Shown piece after piece: positions 47,448-59,726 of a stretch of DNA of 64,000 nt. The stretch is from the NCBI GenBank assembly GCA_029891385.1, contig CM057227.1, positions 63,241,567 through 63,305,566 on the forward strand. Direction: 5' to 3'. This stretch comes from Erythroxylum novogranatense (Eukaryota; Streptophyta; Magnoliopsida; Malpighiales; Erythroxylaceae). Both the position numbers and the translations under genes were made by a program. Under the pieces are notes generated by a model. It saw only the letters and a program-made list of their open reading frames with translations, searched no databases and was not told where the DNA came from. Numbering within the stretch: the stretch's first letter is position 1; the number at the start of each line of letters is the position of its first letter.

Positions 47448-50377
47448 ATAAGCATGATTTCAATTTATTTTTGAGGTTTTGTTTGATTAATTGCTTTTGG
47501 TTAGAGTTTAATTAGCATGTCAATGGTTGGAGGATTTATTGCTTAGATTAATGGAATTAGAAGTATTAAATGGAGAAATTAAGATTGAGTATAGTATGGT
47601 GTAAGTTAAATTGAAGGAATAAGAATGTATAAGAGAAAAATGGGAAGATCACTTAAGGTAAAAAGGTACAAGGCTTACAAGGAGGGGTAGATTGGTCTTT
47701 TTGGCTTCATTAAAAGAAAGAAAGAAGACTTGTTGTGTGTTAGGAGAAGAAGGAACGAAAAATTAGAAGGAAAAGAGAGGAGAGTGCTTCGGTTGAGAGG
47801 AGAAAGAAGAGAAGAAGAAGAACAACTTAGGGCTTCACCTTTCTTTGCTTTAGAAGAGTGATTTTTAAGAGTTTTTCAAGAAGGAAAAAGAAAGAGGAAG
47901 ACTTGATCATCCATTAGAGCCAAAGAGCAAAAATCATAGGTGGAGATTCAAGGTTAGTTGTTTTCAAATATTTTGGAATTTTGAAGGGTTTTTGATTCAA
48001 ATGGCTTAGGAAAAGTATGGGTATGAGTGTTCTAGGATAAATTTAATGCTTTTGTTTCCTTAGGTTTTCCCAATTTTAAGATCTCTTTGGATTTAGGTTT
48101 TTGTGTTTGTGAAGAAATTCAAGGGAGGCAAGAGGAGCTAGAGGAAAGGCATCTTGAGCAAGTCTAAAACAAGGGATTTTAAGGTGGGTAACATCTTTAT
48201 AATTGAGAAAATGAGCTAGTACAATTACTTTCAATAAATGGAATTTAATGCTTTCCAACAACTTTGAAAATGTGTATTTATTACTCTTTAGGATGATTTG
48301 AGAATGTGACATGTGTCTTTTTCTTGTGAATAAATTGTGAGAATGTTTTCATATTGTGTTGATGATTGTCAAAGAATGTGAAAGTGATTTTTGAAAGAAT
48401 GCAATGGTTATAAAATTGCCTTTCGGGAATGTGTCATTTTGGCCAATATGCTTGAAAAATGTGAAATGTATGCTTATATGGGTTTGTGGTGGTCCCTTAA
48501 GTAAGTCAAGTGTACTTGTCTATAGGCTTCTCCCGCTTGCCTACTAGTGGCATGAAGCTCCTCATGGACTCTCCTAAGTTTACAGCTACACAAGTCCGCT
48601 ATGCAGAAATATGTAGTACGTTCTATTTTGGATCCACCTGAACCATTTCCGATGTGTTTATGTGGTTATGATTTGAAATCATTTTGATGCATTCATTGTG
48701 TTGATTTCGTAAATTGCTTGATAAGTTGTAAATTTTGGAACACATATGTGGCATAGTTGTCAATGTAAGTTTTGCATTGGAATTAAATGATTCAAGGATC
48801 TTTGCTTGTTTCTTGTTTATAAATATGTTACTCACGAGCCGTCGAGCTCACCCCCTTTTCCTTCCCATCCACAGGCGATGAGCAAGAAAATGAGTGACCG
48901 AACCGAGGTCAAGGCATCACTCGCGTTTGCTTCTTTTTTTATTTTAAAGCTATATTTTGTAAACAAAGCTTTAGTTGCATTTTTTGTGCAAAATTACTGT
49001 TCATATGGCTTCTTTTTAATTTGAATTTCTGAGAATTTAATGTATTGGGGCTAGAAATCCCCACTAAAACTTCGTAAGAACTCATATTTTGACATTAATG
49101 AAAGATATTCGGGTTTTATTGTGTTTTGCCAATGTTGTTCCAAGGGTTACTTTGCATTGTTTTTGTAAATGTTCATAAGGGTAGGTTTTGTGTATGCTAG
49201 CTTTGAGGAAAATTCTAGACTGATATAGGTTAAATTGGATCAATTAGCCTTCTTGACGTTATAGAGGAATTTCATAGCTTTCCAACGATGTATAATATGC
49301 CATTTTTGGATGTGGGAGTTGAAAGATGTGAATTTTTGGAAGTTGAGTGTTGTCTTGGATGGCAATTTCGGGACAGTAAGTTTGAATGGAATTTTGACCC
49401 TTCTAAAGGTAAAATTTGTATATAAAGTCTTCTTAAAGGTGGAAGTTTATCTTTTTATCTTTTCATTGATATGAAATATGACATTTTTGGACCATAGAGC
49501 TGAAAGATATGATTTTTAGAGGTTATGTTACTGTTTAGGATGACATTTTTCAAGCAGCCACTTTGAGGTGGATTTTGACTCCTTTAGAGGCCGAATTGGT
49601 TTTAAGTCCTTCATGAAAATTGTAGAGCTTCTTTTTAACTTTTCATTGATACTACATTTGCAAATTTTAGAGTAATAGGCCAAAAGATGTGAATTTTGGA
49701 AGTTAGGTTGTCGAAGGAAAAAGGACGAGGAGATCGCGACGGGTTCGTCGCGAGGGAGACACGTTGTGAGTGCAACGCAGCGCATTCACCCGCACTCATG
49801 AGGGCAACACGTTGAGAGTGCAACGCCCCGCATTCGCCCGCCCTCGCGAGGGCGACCGTGTCGCGAGGGTTCGCAAAGTGGCCCTTTTCCACCCTTGACC
49901 CGACCTCTTTTCACTCTTTTGCTTATAACTTTTTCATCTGACCTCTGATTGACCTGATTTTTAAAGAGTTGGATTCCTAAGACATTCTTATACCTCTCCA
50001 TAAAATTTTTTAGGTTTTTATATTAATTTGAAAAGGATGGATTGAATCAAAGTGAGAGGATCGGTTAAAAGAGTTTGAGTTGGATAATTTTTCTGAACTT
50101 GCTTCAGTATTTTGGCGATATCTCGATCTGTAGATATCCATTTGAGTTGATTCTTATTTCAAAATAAACTAGAGACATAGAATTACAATGTATCTGAAGG
50201 AATCAATTTTCAATTTAGGATCCAAGACTTCTAAAATTTTCAAATATGTTCAGAAGTATGTGATTTGGGTATTTTTGTTGAGGTTTGGCTTGGTGTGGAA
50301 TTCCTCCCTTGTGGGATGCGCGTCCAGATGTCACGTAGGACGTCGGGCGCGTGACTCGCAGGGGTAGGGTTCCAACA
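47419..50377 (+). repeat. 3' LTR of chromovirus G
   Basis: 2959 bp, TGTTGGCCCCCAAATTC...GGGTTCCAACA, opposite in orientation to the other long LTRs. It has the AAGGTGGGTAACAT block (48181-48194), the TGAGCAAGAAAATGAGTGACC region (48879) corresponding to the 'gagatggggatgaa' area of the others in reverse, the 190-bp-type repeats in reverse, and a CG-rich variable block at about 49728-49875. No gene. Confidence 0.8.
49728..49875. repeat. CG-rich variable block in LTR G
   Basis: CGCGAGGG / TCGCGA-rich sequence with a repeated 'CACGTTG(T/A)GAGTGCAACGC' unit (49760-49781 and 49808-49829). Same slot as in LTRs A1-A4, B1 and B2. Confidence 0.65.
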
Positions 50378-50871
50378 TTAGTGCTCTTAATAACTGGTCA
50401 ACAAACTCTTGAGGACTTCCACCTATATCACTATCATTTATTCCACCTTCCATACATACATTCTTAATCATTTTAGGAGCATAAACATATAGCCATCTTA
50501 AAATTCAAATCTCAACTTCACTAATACAATCTTATACTTGATCATGAATTCTGAGTTTAACGTTTCAATTCCACCTTGCTTGTACACCTTATATCTTGTC
50601 ATTTTACCCTGTCTCTATCTCTTCTTCAGTCAATTCATGGAAATATTTTCACATCCATATCAATTCAAGTACGTATCCACAACAAAATTTCCATCACTAT
50701 ATTCACTAACATAATCACAAAAAATGAATCTATGTCTAACATATCGGACTACGCCATATTTCTTATATCCACAAACTTTCCTTTTCTCACATTCTGACAT
50801 ATCATTTTCCTTCTCACTAGTCTACTTGACACCTATTTCAAAAAAATGCTCATGTAAGATCCTAATACTGG
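50378..50871 (-). other. Untranslated leader of long-LTR element B2
   Basis: About 500 bp AT-rich, no coding signal. The part next to the PBS ('GTAAGATCCTAATACTGGGC', 50854-50873) matches the leader of the 33528-43078 element (38319-38337). It is truncated at 50378 where LTR G ends. Confidence 0.6.
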
Positions 50872-50883
50872 GCTCTGATACCA
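50872..50883 (-). other. Primer-binding site of element B2
   Basis: The minus strand reads TGGTATCAGAGC, four bases from the LTR start TGTTGAGC at 50888. Confidence 0.9.
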
Positions 50884-50887
50884 CAAC

Positions 50888-53800
50888 TGTTGAGCACTAT
50901 TTCTGGAACCTAACTTCTTGCGAATATCATAAGACTTGAGTATATCTTTACTACATCATACTCTTTAATACATTATATACAAATAATTTTCATCATTTAC
51001 ATTTCAATACCCTCAAAACAAAAGGGTTTTACAAAGCTATAATGGCCTTTCAAGCTACCTTACAACATAATCCGAAAACGCAAAATACAAAATAAGCAAA
51101 TTTAGAGTAATGCCTTAACTCTCTTTCACTCCATCTCTTGCTCATCACTTGGAGGTAGGGACAGGAAGGAGGTGAGCTTGAAAGCTCGTGGGTAACAGTT
51201 TATAATAAAAAGATAAGCAAAAACTTTTGAAACCATTTTACTTTTCATAATAAATTTGCAGTGAGTTTATAAAGTACATACTTCCTAGGCTTTTAGCCCA
51301 ATTCACAAGTTGCAAAACATGAATGCATTAAACTTCTCATGAGCACATAAACATATCAAAATAGTTCGGGTGAATCAAAAACAGAACGTACTACACAATT
51401 CTCATAAGGGACTTGTGTAGTCGTAAACTTATGAGAGTCCATGAAAGAGCTCCATGCCACTAGTGAACAGGTAGGAGAAGCCTTTAACTTGGTCAACGTG
51501 CACATGAATTAACTTAAGGGATCACCACAAATCCACATAACACATGTATTTCAAAATCTTGTAAGCTTGTTGCCAAAAATAACACTTTTTGTAAACTTGC
51601 TTTTTCATATACTTGATATATATCTTGAAAACATGAATTCATGTACATTTGATCTTTTCAAAAGAAAATAACTTTTATAAATCATCACACAACCCATGTA
51701 GCAAACATATAGCAAATTTCATAAATCATTCATGGACAATGAATGCAGCACTTATGATGCAATTTGAAACATTAAACTTTCTTGAATCAAAGAAAACAGT
51801 AGTGGCTTATTTACTCTATTATAAACATGTACCCACCTGATTTCCTTGCTTATAGACTTACTCAAAATGCCTTTTCTCTTTGCAAACAACTTGAGGTCTC
51901 TAAGACTCTTTCCTGTTGTATCTTTAATGTGTGCTCCGTGAGCTGATCTAACTGAAATAGGTCTCTTCGATCCCTTTGGTTCTTCACTAAATGAAGAGCT
52001 CCTTAGCTCAAATCGAAGCTCTTCTCTTTCTTTACCTTTTTCTCTTCTTGAACAACCTCAAAATCTCTTTTATAAGCTAAGGAAATTAAAACCCTAGCTT
52101 GTTTTCTCTTCTTTCCCTCATTCTCTTCTTCTCTTTGTATTTCTCTCTCTTTTTCATGACACTCTCTCTTTCTCTTTCTTTCTCATTTCGTTATTCTCTT
52201 CTACTTGCTTCCATTCACATTTTTCTTCTTTATTTATAAGCAGGGCAACACTTCTTCCAATTATGACCTTAGTGATTGAGAATTGTCCCATTTGCCCTTC
52301 CATTTATGCCTTATGTCTTTTACACTTAAGTGTGTTGCCAAAAGCACCATTGAATATTCTAACATGACACTTTATTCTAGAAGAATCTTCTCTATTGTCT
52401 TAAATTTTCAATGACATCAAAATCAATCCATCTGGTTCAGTGATTCGAAAGATGCACTTCAACATTTTTGGACTGCTCTTGTCCAAATCAATATACTAAT
52501 ACACAACTTCTAACTGAACTTTAACCATCTTAGAAACTGAATTAGGTTTCAAATTCTTCATACCATTTGTAGCTCCATGTATCTAGTTTATCTTGAAATA
52601 AGAATCATCTTATTCGGAGCTCTACTGATCCAAAAATCATCAAAATACTGAAGCATGTTTAGTAAAATATCCAATTCCTACTCTTCCAATCAATACCCTT
52701 ACTTGATTTAATACATCTTTTTCACATCAATACCAAAATCTATAACCTTTCATGGAGATGTAAAAAGAAAAGTGTTAGGAATCTAGGGGTTGAAGAATCA
52801 CTTCATTTGGGGGTCAGATAGCAAAATTATGCCCGAAAAAATCAAACAAGATTGGGTCCTCAATCATATCAAACTTGTCTCGAGACAAATGGCATAACTT
52901 TTACTAGAGATGTTGGATTAAGATTATCTTGGGACGATTTGAAAGTGAACCTTGAGATATACAACTTTGAAGAAGACCTTGAGGTCAGATTTTATCATCT
53001 AAAGGGTGAAAACAAACCAGACAATAGGATTAGATGAAGCCATAGGAAAAAGCAGAAGAATGGAAAAAAGACAGAAGATAGCAAAACATAGATGAAGCAA
53101 AAGACAGAAGAAGCAAAAGACAAATGATAGCAAAACACAGAAGAAACGAAAGACAGAAGAAGTGAAAGGCAGAAGATAGAAAAACACAGAAGAAACGAAA
53201 GGCAGAAGATAGTAAAACACAAAAGAAATGAAGGAAAAAAGAAACGAAAGGCAGAAGATAGCAAAACACAGAAGAAACGAAAGACAAAGGGAGCAAAACA
53301 CAGAAGAAGACACATCAGCAAAACACAGAAGAAGGCGCGTCAGCAAAACACAGAAGAAGAAACTTCAGCAAAACACAGAAGAAGACTCGTCTACAAAACA
53401 TAGAAGAAGACGTGTAGCAAAAGACAGAAGAAGTAAAAGACAGAAGAAGCGAAAGACAGAAGAAGCAAAACACAAAAGAAGCGAAAGGCAGAAGAAGAAA
53501 AAGACAAAATAAGCAAAACACAGAAGAAGCAAAACACAGAAGAAACAAAAGACAGAAGAAGCAAAAGACAGAAGAAGCAAAACACAGAAGAAGGGAAAGG
53601 CAGAAGAAGCAAAAGATAGAAGAAACAAAAGATAGAAGAAGCAAAACACAGAAGAAGCGGAAGGCAGAAGAAGAAAAAAGACAGAAGAAGCAAAAAGATA
53701 GAAGAAGTAAAACACAGAAGAAGCGAAAAGGCTGAAGAAGCAAAACATAGACGAAGCAAAACACAGAATAAGATAACGTCATCACAAAGGAAACACAGAA

Positions 53801-54681
53801 CGAGACGACGTCATCACAGAATAAGCAAAAAGGTAGAAGATACAACTCATCTCTTGCACATCTTCCCTTGAAAGGACCATGACTTTCAGCTCAGACGTCC
53901 AAAATTTTCGTGTTAAATACCGTTGGAAAGATAAAAGAAAGACTTACAACTTTCTAGAAGACACACTTACTCTAATCTAGCCTAGATTGATCAAGAAGTT
54001 TCCTCGAATTCAGAACACAAATTTACACTCATCCAATGTATTGCACCCAATTCTCAAATTCATGATAAATTTTGAGATTCTTAAAAACAGAATTTAAATT
54101 CGATGTCTTCATAAGAAATGTAGCCATATGTTTCTAGTTTAATCCAAATTAAGAATCATCTCTTTTGGATAACTAGAGAAAAAAAGTTATGGCTAAAGGA
54201 CTGAAGCATACTCCATAAATATTTTCCAGATCAACCATCCATTTTGTTTCACAATCTTTCCCTAACACGAATCAGACTAAGATCACATTTTCTACTTCAT
54301 TTACTCCTCATTCTAAACTTCATTTCAAATCAATATCATCTATAACGAAATTTATAATCCATGATTAATCATGAATACCAATAACAGAACATACACATAT
54401 AAATACATCTCTTTCATCAACTTACTACACAAATGCAACTTCATTTTTGGCTTTCATTTTTCTTCTAACTTTCACCTTAATTCTTCTCACTTCAAAATCT
54501 TTTATCCACCAGAAACACCAAAACAAAACTTGGACATATCCACATTTCTCATTCACTACTTTACTCTTGTCTATCATTTCTGATTCAAGAATCTTCATTA
54601 ATTTGTTCTTTACTCATGACTAATCTCTAATATTTCTCATTCAAAAAGTTCTAACTTCTATGAAACGTTCAAGGTCCAACA
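50888..54681 (-). repeat. 5' LTR of long-LTR element B2
   Basis: 3794 bp, TGTTGAGCACTATTTC...AAGGTCCAACA. Homologous to LTR B1 over 5013-6750, and more distantly to the A family. It includes the TACCCACCTGA block (51830), the 'AAACCCTAGCTTGTTTTCT' segment (52090), the variable slot filled by a purine array (53033-53845), and the 'AATTAAGAATCATCTCTTTTGG' segment (54148). It is inserted in a hAT transposase relic. ORFs inside are chance. Confidence 0.85.
53033..53845. repeat. Purine-rich GAAGAAGC(A/G)AAA(G/A)(G)CA tandem array in LTR B2
   Basis: About 810 bp of 15-18-bp imperfect units (GCAAAACACAGAAGAA, GCGAAAGGCAGAAGAA). All six frames give long spurious low-complexity ORFs. It lies between 'GATTAGATGAAGCCATAGG' and 'CATGACTTTCAGCTCAGAC', the same flanks as the variable slot in the related LTRs. 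Confidence 0.9.
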
Positions 54682-55830
54682 AGTTCATTACGAACAATAA
54701 TTCCACTAATAAAGCATTTGGAAGAAGATTGCAAAGTAAGTATAATTCTTTTTATTGGATTCCTTATGTTTCCCATTGAATTGACGTGATGTAGAAGAAT
54801 ATAAGGAATCTTATGTCCTTTCCTATTGATGATGAGACTTTGCATAAAGAAAAAATAGATGACCAATTTCATCTATAATCATGCATAAATCTTGAATTTA
54901 ATGAGCAAGGATTTTACCAATGGTAGGAATTTGTATTGTCCCACTATTACAAGATTTTTTTAAAATTTTCTTATTACCTTAGTGTTTTATTATAATGAAG
55001 AAAGAGATGTGATAAATGTTTACAAGTGATAAATAGGTTGCATTTCAACATGCTAGGTCTAATGCTGGATTGCAAATTTCTAGAATTATATTTGAAGATA
55101 ATGAATTTTATCCCAATTTCAAATTTTCATCCGAGTTTGTGACCTTTGATAATGGTACTTTATCTAGCTGATAGTGATGAGAAGACAACAATGGGATTTA
55201 AAAAAAACAATGGGTTATTTCTATAATGTCATGGAAAGTGTGAAGGAAGCAATCAAGGTCAATCTGAAAAATAAGTCTTCTTTATACACACCTTATCTTA
55301 CAGTCATCAATGAGAGATAGAAAAGATAACTTTACTCTCCATTGTTTGCAATTGAGACATTTATGAATTCTAGTGTCTGTTTCTTACAAAGAAAGCTGAA
55401 GTTAATAAGGGAATCCTATTAACTATTACAACAATTATTGCCTATGAGATGATGCAAGATCTCCTAAGATCACAAATGGAGATTTATAAAGATGTTTATA
55501 GTGATTTTGGGATGCCAATTCATATTCTTCAAAGAGAGAAACTTAATCCAAGTATATTTTTTCACTTTTGTTAATTGTTAAAAATTAATCATCACTTTAT
55601 TTTTCTACTACTTTTGTTCTCTTACAGTTGTTGGGTGGGACCAATTCGAAAGTGATGTTTTAGCTTCCAATATTTTGCAATTCAAATTCTAAATCAATGT
55701 GTGAGTATAACAGGGCACAAAAGAAATTGGAACACATTTAAATTCATCCATTCCATAAAAAGGAATAGATTTGAGCACAAAAGATTGATTGATTTTGTCT
55801 TTTTTCTATAAAATTTAAAGCTTCAAGAAA
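54682..55830 (+). pseudogene. hAT-superfamily transposase relic
   Basis: The plus strand reads, in broken frames: 'NSTNKAFGRRLQSKYNSFYW' (about 54695-54755) then 'IDVM' (catalytic-region segment); 'GYFYNVMESVKEAIKVNLKN' (about 55211-55270) then 'YTPYLTVINER'; 'MMQDLLRSQMEIYKDVY' then 'FGMPIH' (55452-55527); and, from 55698, 'GHKRNWNTFKFIHSIKRNRF', 'EHKRL' and 'DFVFF'. The last is the C-terminal dimerisation region of hAT transposases, where this RNW..F..IH..KRNR pattern is typical. Stops and frameshifts separate every block. The N-terminal BED zinc finger is missing; LTR B2 starts immediately upstream, so the element was split by that insertion. A cut-and-paste transposase originally, now dead. 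Terminal inverted repeats were not identified. Confidence 0.7.
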
Positions 55831-56866
55831 AGTATGCTATCTTTATTATTAAGTTAGATATAATTTTTTAATTATTCAATTTGATCATTTGTTAGGACTC
55901 TTAATAGAACAAATAGTTTTGTTAATTTAATTTGCCTTTATCATACCGATCTTTTGACAGATTAAATTTCTGAGAGGCAAATTTGGAAAATATTGACATG
56001 TCATTTGGTGCAATGAATTTGAATTATGGTAATGATGCGACTCCTTTCAATGATAAGAATTTTGTATTAAATGAAAATTGATGTTAATACAATTTAAGCG
56101 GGTATTCAATTGAATGAAGCTCCATATTTTGTTTCTCTTCTTCTTTTAATTTTACTTTTATTTTATGTATATGTTAAATTCTATATATGCAATATAATTG
56201 TAAATATTTTTATTACAGGTTTCACTCTATTTGGTTCTTTAGTATAAACTCGTGTTGTAAATTATAATTGTTAGAGAATCACGGATATTTATAATTCTTT
56301 GTATTTAATGTTTTGATATAATTATTATTTATCATGTGATGAAATTATAATATTTTAAATATTTTGTATATTTCTTAATTTTATATTTGTACGATGATTA
56401 ACTTATCATTTTCATATTAATTGTGGATTATTTATATGTAAAATATATAAAATAATATTAATAAAAATAAATAAATTTTTATTATTTTAAATTTCTATTA
56501 TTATAAGAATTGTCTTTTATGTACCTAAGAAGCAAAATCACTTGATCACATCTTTTTTAACAGTTGTCGCACAAATCAGCTGTGGAGACAATTTTTCAAA
56601 CTTGTTTGATCTACATGATAGAATGTTTACCTAGTTTAAATGTCTATCTTGGATTATGAGTTTGAAATGGAAAAGTAAAGAATATTGCAAGATGTTTAGG
56701 GTTGGTTTTGCTATGCTAATTCATTATGTTTGGATGATGAGAAACCTAAGTTATTTGGAAAATTTGAACAGTTCAACAAATTCACCTAGATTAGATTGCA
56801 CTTGGCTTTTACTCTTTTCTTGCTCCGATACAAGCTAAAAAATATGCAAATTTCTAAATGCCGTCT
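55831..56866. other. AT-rich stretch without recognisable gene
   Basis: Very AT-rich, with runs of alternating A/T (56090-56530). It may include the 3' flank of the hAT relic. The 60-codon ORF at 56656-56838 has no supporting features. Confidence 0.4.
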
Positions 56867-57720
56867 CACTACAAGAAAATTTAGTTTCAGCAACTATTAT
56901 TAATGGTTACTAAAAGTAAGAAAATGGTCGTTAAAAGTTATAGCGACCAATATCAGGTTGGTCACAGGTGGTCACTATAGGGTTGTTACTAAAAGTGCTC
57001 AGTGACGAATTATTACGTTGGTCGTTAAAAATGCATTATTAACAACCATTTAAAATTGGTCACTAAAGGTAGAATTATTAGCGACCAAATTTATACTTGC
57101 TAATGTAAAATTTCATGGTCGCTGTAATGTTAGAATGGTTGCTATAGTTATGCATACTGCGACCAAATTATTTTTATTGCTAAAAAATAATCTTATAGTA
57201 ACCAAGTCAATGGTTACTATAACTATTCATACTATGACCAAATTATTTTTATTGGTAAAAAATAATCTTATATCCACCAAGTCAATGGTTACTATAGCTA
57301 TTCATACTGCGACCAAAATTTTTTTGTTGGTAAAAAATAATCTTATAACAACCAAGTCATTGGTTGCAGTTATTTTTATCTGGTTGCAACAAATGGTGTT
57401 TCAAATTTCTTTTAATAACCATGTTGTGACGACATATTGTTGTTGCTAAAAATTTACTTTTAGCAACCAAATAATTTGTTGTTACAGTTTTAATATCGTC
57501 ACAAATTGTATTATATTTACTATAATTTAACAACAAAAATTAGTTGCTGGTCATTAGAGTGTATGTGTTAGCCACCAAAATTTGGTCGTAAAAATAATTT
57601 GGATGATTCCTAATGTATACCTGCTAGTAACCAAAATTGATTGCAAAAAAAATTCAAATTGTTCGCAAAAATTTATGCAATAGAAACCAAATAAATACGT
57701 GATTGGAGAAAATTATTTCA
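56867..57720. mobile_element. One end of a CACTA (En/Spm) transposon
   Basis: Starts with CACTACAAGAAAA at 56867, the usual plant CACTA terminal inverted repeat, preceded by TCT (possible 3-bp duplication). About 700 bp of subterminal repeats follow, with many GCGACCAA / TTGGTCGC-type motifs (56942, 56966, 57081, 57121), as expected for TNPA-like binding arrays. The opposite terminus (TTTTCTTGTAGTG) was not found in the window, so the element is truncated or its other end has decayed. Confidence 0.75.
57134..57358. repeat. 75-bp tandem repeat, three copies, in the CACTA end
   Basis: Units start ATGGTTGCTATAGTTATGC / ATGGTTACTATAACTATTC / ATGGTTACTATAGCTATTC. Because 75 is a multiple of three they create the 104-codon ORF 57135-57449 with a 25-residue repeat; it is not evidence of a gene. 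Confidence 0.85.
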
Positions 57721-59100
57721 ATTGGTTATTAACAACAAATTTGAAGTAGTTCCTGTTTTAACACTTCAATACCTATAATTATATATACATGATCGTATTC
57801 ATTGAAACCATAAATTACAAATACACAATCAAAAGAAAATATAAACCAATTTATCTAAATACTTCACAAAAAAATAATTCTATGAACATGACTTAATCCT
57901 CATGTCAAAATTCTCTCTATATATATTTAAATGTACGAACAAGTTCTAGAATGAAAATCAAATGTCAAGAAATATCTTCTAAGGAAAAAAAAAGTAGTCC
58001 TAACTCATAGTGTCTCTATCACATCCAAAGTTGCGTAGCTGCAAAACAAATTACTAAAGTTAACATAACTGTTGCAAAGTTCATATTTTGTATCAAGAAT
58101 AATATTATTGACATGTAATAATAGGAAAAAAGGAATTAAACAAAAAAAAGAATTTTTACTTTGCTTGGATCAAAATAAATCAAATAGAATAACTACAAAG
58201 ACATAAGAAAAAAAAAATCACAAACCGATGTGTTTGCTACAAAATGTGCATATGAATAAGAACCTGCAAAAGAATCACGTTACTGTTAATTTCAATAAAC
58301 TTAAGCAACAATATTAAAAATAAAAACTGAAAAACTATAGATAATTGAATTTGGTGGAAGAAAAAAACTATTCAATCTTACCTATTACACATCAATCCAA
58401 GTCACTGTCATCTTTAAATTATACTTGGCTTTCGTCACAAACTAAAAAGTTGAACAACTGTACCTAATAGGGTGATTATTCTGCCCAGAGTACATCTGCA
58501 CCTAAAAGCTTCTTTGATAAATTCAAAAACCAGAAACCACTGAATGAGACATTTCGTCTAAAACTCAATCAACCTACCTCAAGTGCGAGTGCCATGTAGT
58601 GTTGGCTTTTCCTCCTCATTCGTTGGACCAATTTCTTGCCCATGTCAAGAATAGGATCGAGAAACTTTAAGGCATGGTAGTTTACTCGCATCGCACTTTA
58701 GCAATTGTGTATCCAATTTGTTTGCAAGTCTATAATCAAACTTTGTAAGTGAATTGCTGTTACACCATTCATACATACTCATATCTCCAACTACCGGACA
58801 TTTCATTCAAGAAGTATAAAATAAAACACGGCTAACCACTTTAGATATATTACGTATTTGGTCATGCATGACAAAATTTAACTGCATACAATACCGGTGC
58901 AAAGCTTGAGAGGAAGTAATGAATAGCGAAGTCAAACAAGAATCTAAAAGCATGAGAATCACTAGAGCATTACGTATATAATGTCAATCTGATCTTAAAA
59001 CTCCGAATACCAAGAAACAAAATGGGGAAATTTTTTCAGAACTTAGAACTTACATGCCTTTTCAAAAGAACAGGTAATACACGGTTTTGGTAGCATCTTG
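57721..59100 (-). other. Possible CACTA interior, degenerate
   Basis: No intact ORF. Around 58590-58690 the minus strand gives a short open stretch reading 'MGKKLVQRMRRK', a basic C-terminal style tail that could belong to a CACTA transposase, but this is weak. The remainder is AT-rich non-coding sequence. Confidence 0.25.
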
Positions 59101-59139
59101 ATACGACCCATAGGAGGCCAACAATTCGGTTCACTTACC

Positions 59140-59483
59140 ATAGGAGAAAGACCAATGTCGTAGAAGGGTAGACTGTGTCATATGGGGGGAACAAGTGAGG
59201 GTAAAGTTATCATAGGAAATGATAGTTAGTTATTCTGACATGGGGAATAAAAACAGTACGGGAGTGAGGGAGAGGGCATGCAATATTCTGTCATATTCAC
59301 GTAGAATTGAGCCTATGGCTGGAGGCGCTAGAACCTCAAATTCTAGCGTAGTTACTCTGTCATTTTTTGGTCTTGGTGAATTGATCAATATAGAGACTAT
59401 TTCTGTCATTGTTGTCTTGCTATATCTGTGTTTGTTGTTTGTGTGTTCGGTCAGTGGAAATAGAGCTTGTGAGTTCTATCATT
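59140..59483 (+). repeat. Probable LTR/leader fragment of a Ty3 element
   Basis: Non-coding sequence with a higher G content than its surroundings, directly upstream of a primer-binding site. The 5' boundary is not recognisable and no second LTR is present. Confidence 0.4.
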
Positions 59484-59494
59484 TGGTATCGAGC
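59484..59494 (+). other. Primer-binding site of Ty3 element fragment
   Basis: TGGTATCGAGC, one base off the common TGGTATCAGAGC initiator tRNA-Met site, 14 bases before a gag-like ATG. Confidence 0.65.
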
Positions 59495-59507
59495 ATCGGT
59501 CCTAGTC

Positions 59508-59726
59508 ATGGTAGCAAAGAAGCAGGACACAAGGCTGGATGTATTGGAGAAAGAAGTGGAAGAAATCAAAGTGGGGTTACAAGTGGAGCGTGAATCGTTG
59601 AGGGTGGAGGTTAACCAACAACTCGAAGGAGTTAAGGGGGAGCTGAAGGAAGAGTGGTCTGGTGTGTACTTGAACAAACAAGATTCCTATGTAATATTTG
59701 TCAACGAGATTGGTAGTAAGTTTTAA
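59508..59726 (+). pseudogene. Start of a Ty3 gag, truncated
   Basis: ATG at 59508 opens 72 codons beginning 'MVAKKQDTRLDVLEKEVEEI', a charged coiled-coil start as in many plant Ty3 gag proteins. It lies 14 bp downstream of a PBS. After 'EEWSGVYL' the frame runs into AT-rich sequence and stops at 59724-59726, so the capsid region is lost. I chose 59508 rather than an upstream ATG (59409), because translation upstream of the PBS would not make sense for a retroelement. Confidence 0.5.

Noticed and set aside
53228..53845. Several long ORFs on both strands, including 176 and 127 codons on minus and 94 on plus
   Set aside because: All are translations of a 15-18-bp purine repeat; open frames exist on both strands because the array lacks stops. 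No domain or start context.
57135..57449. 104-codon ORF with 25-residue repeats
   Set aside because: Created by 75-bp tandem repeats in the CACTA subterminal region.
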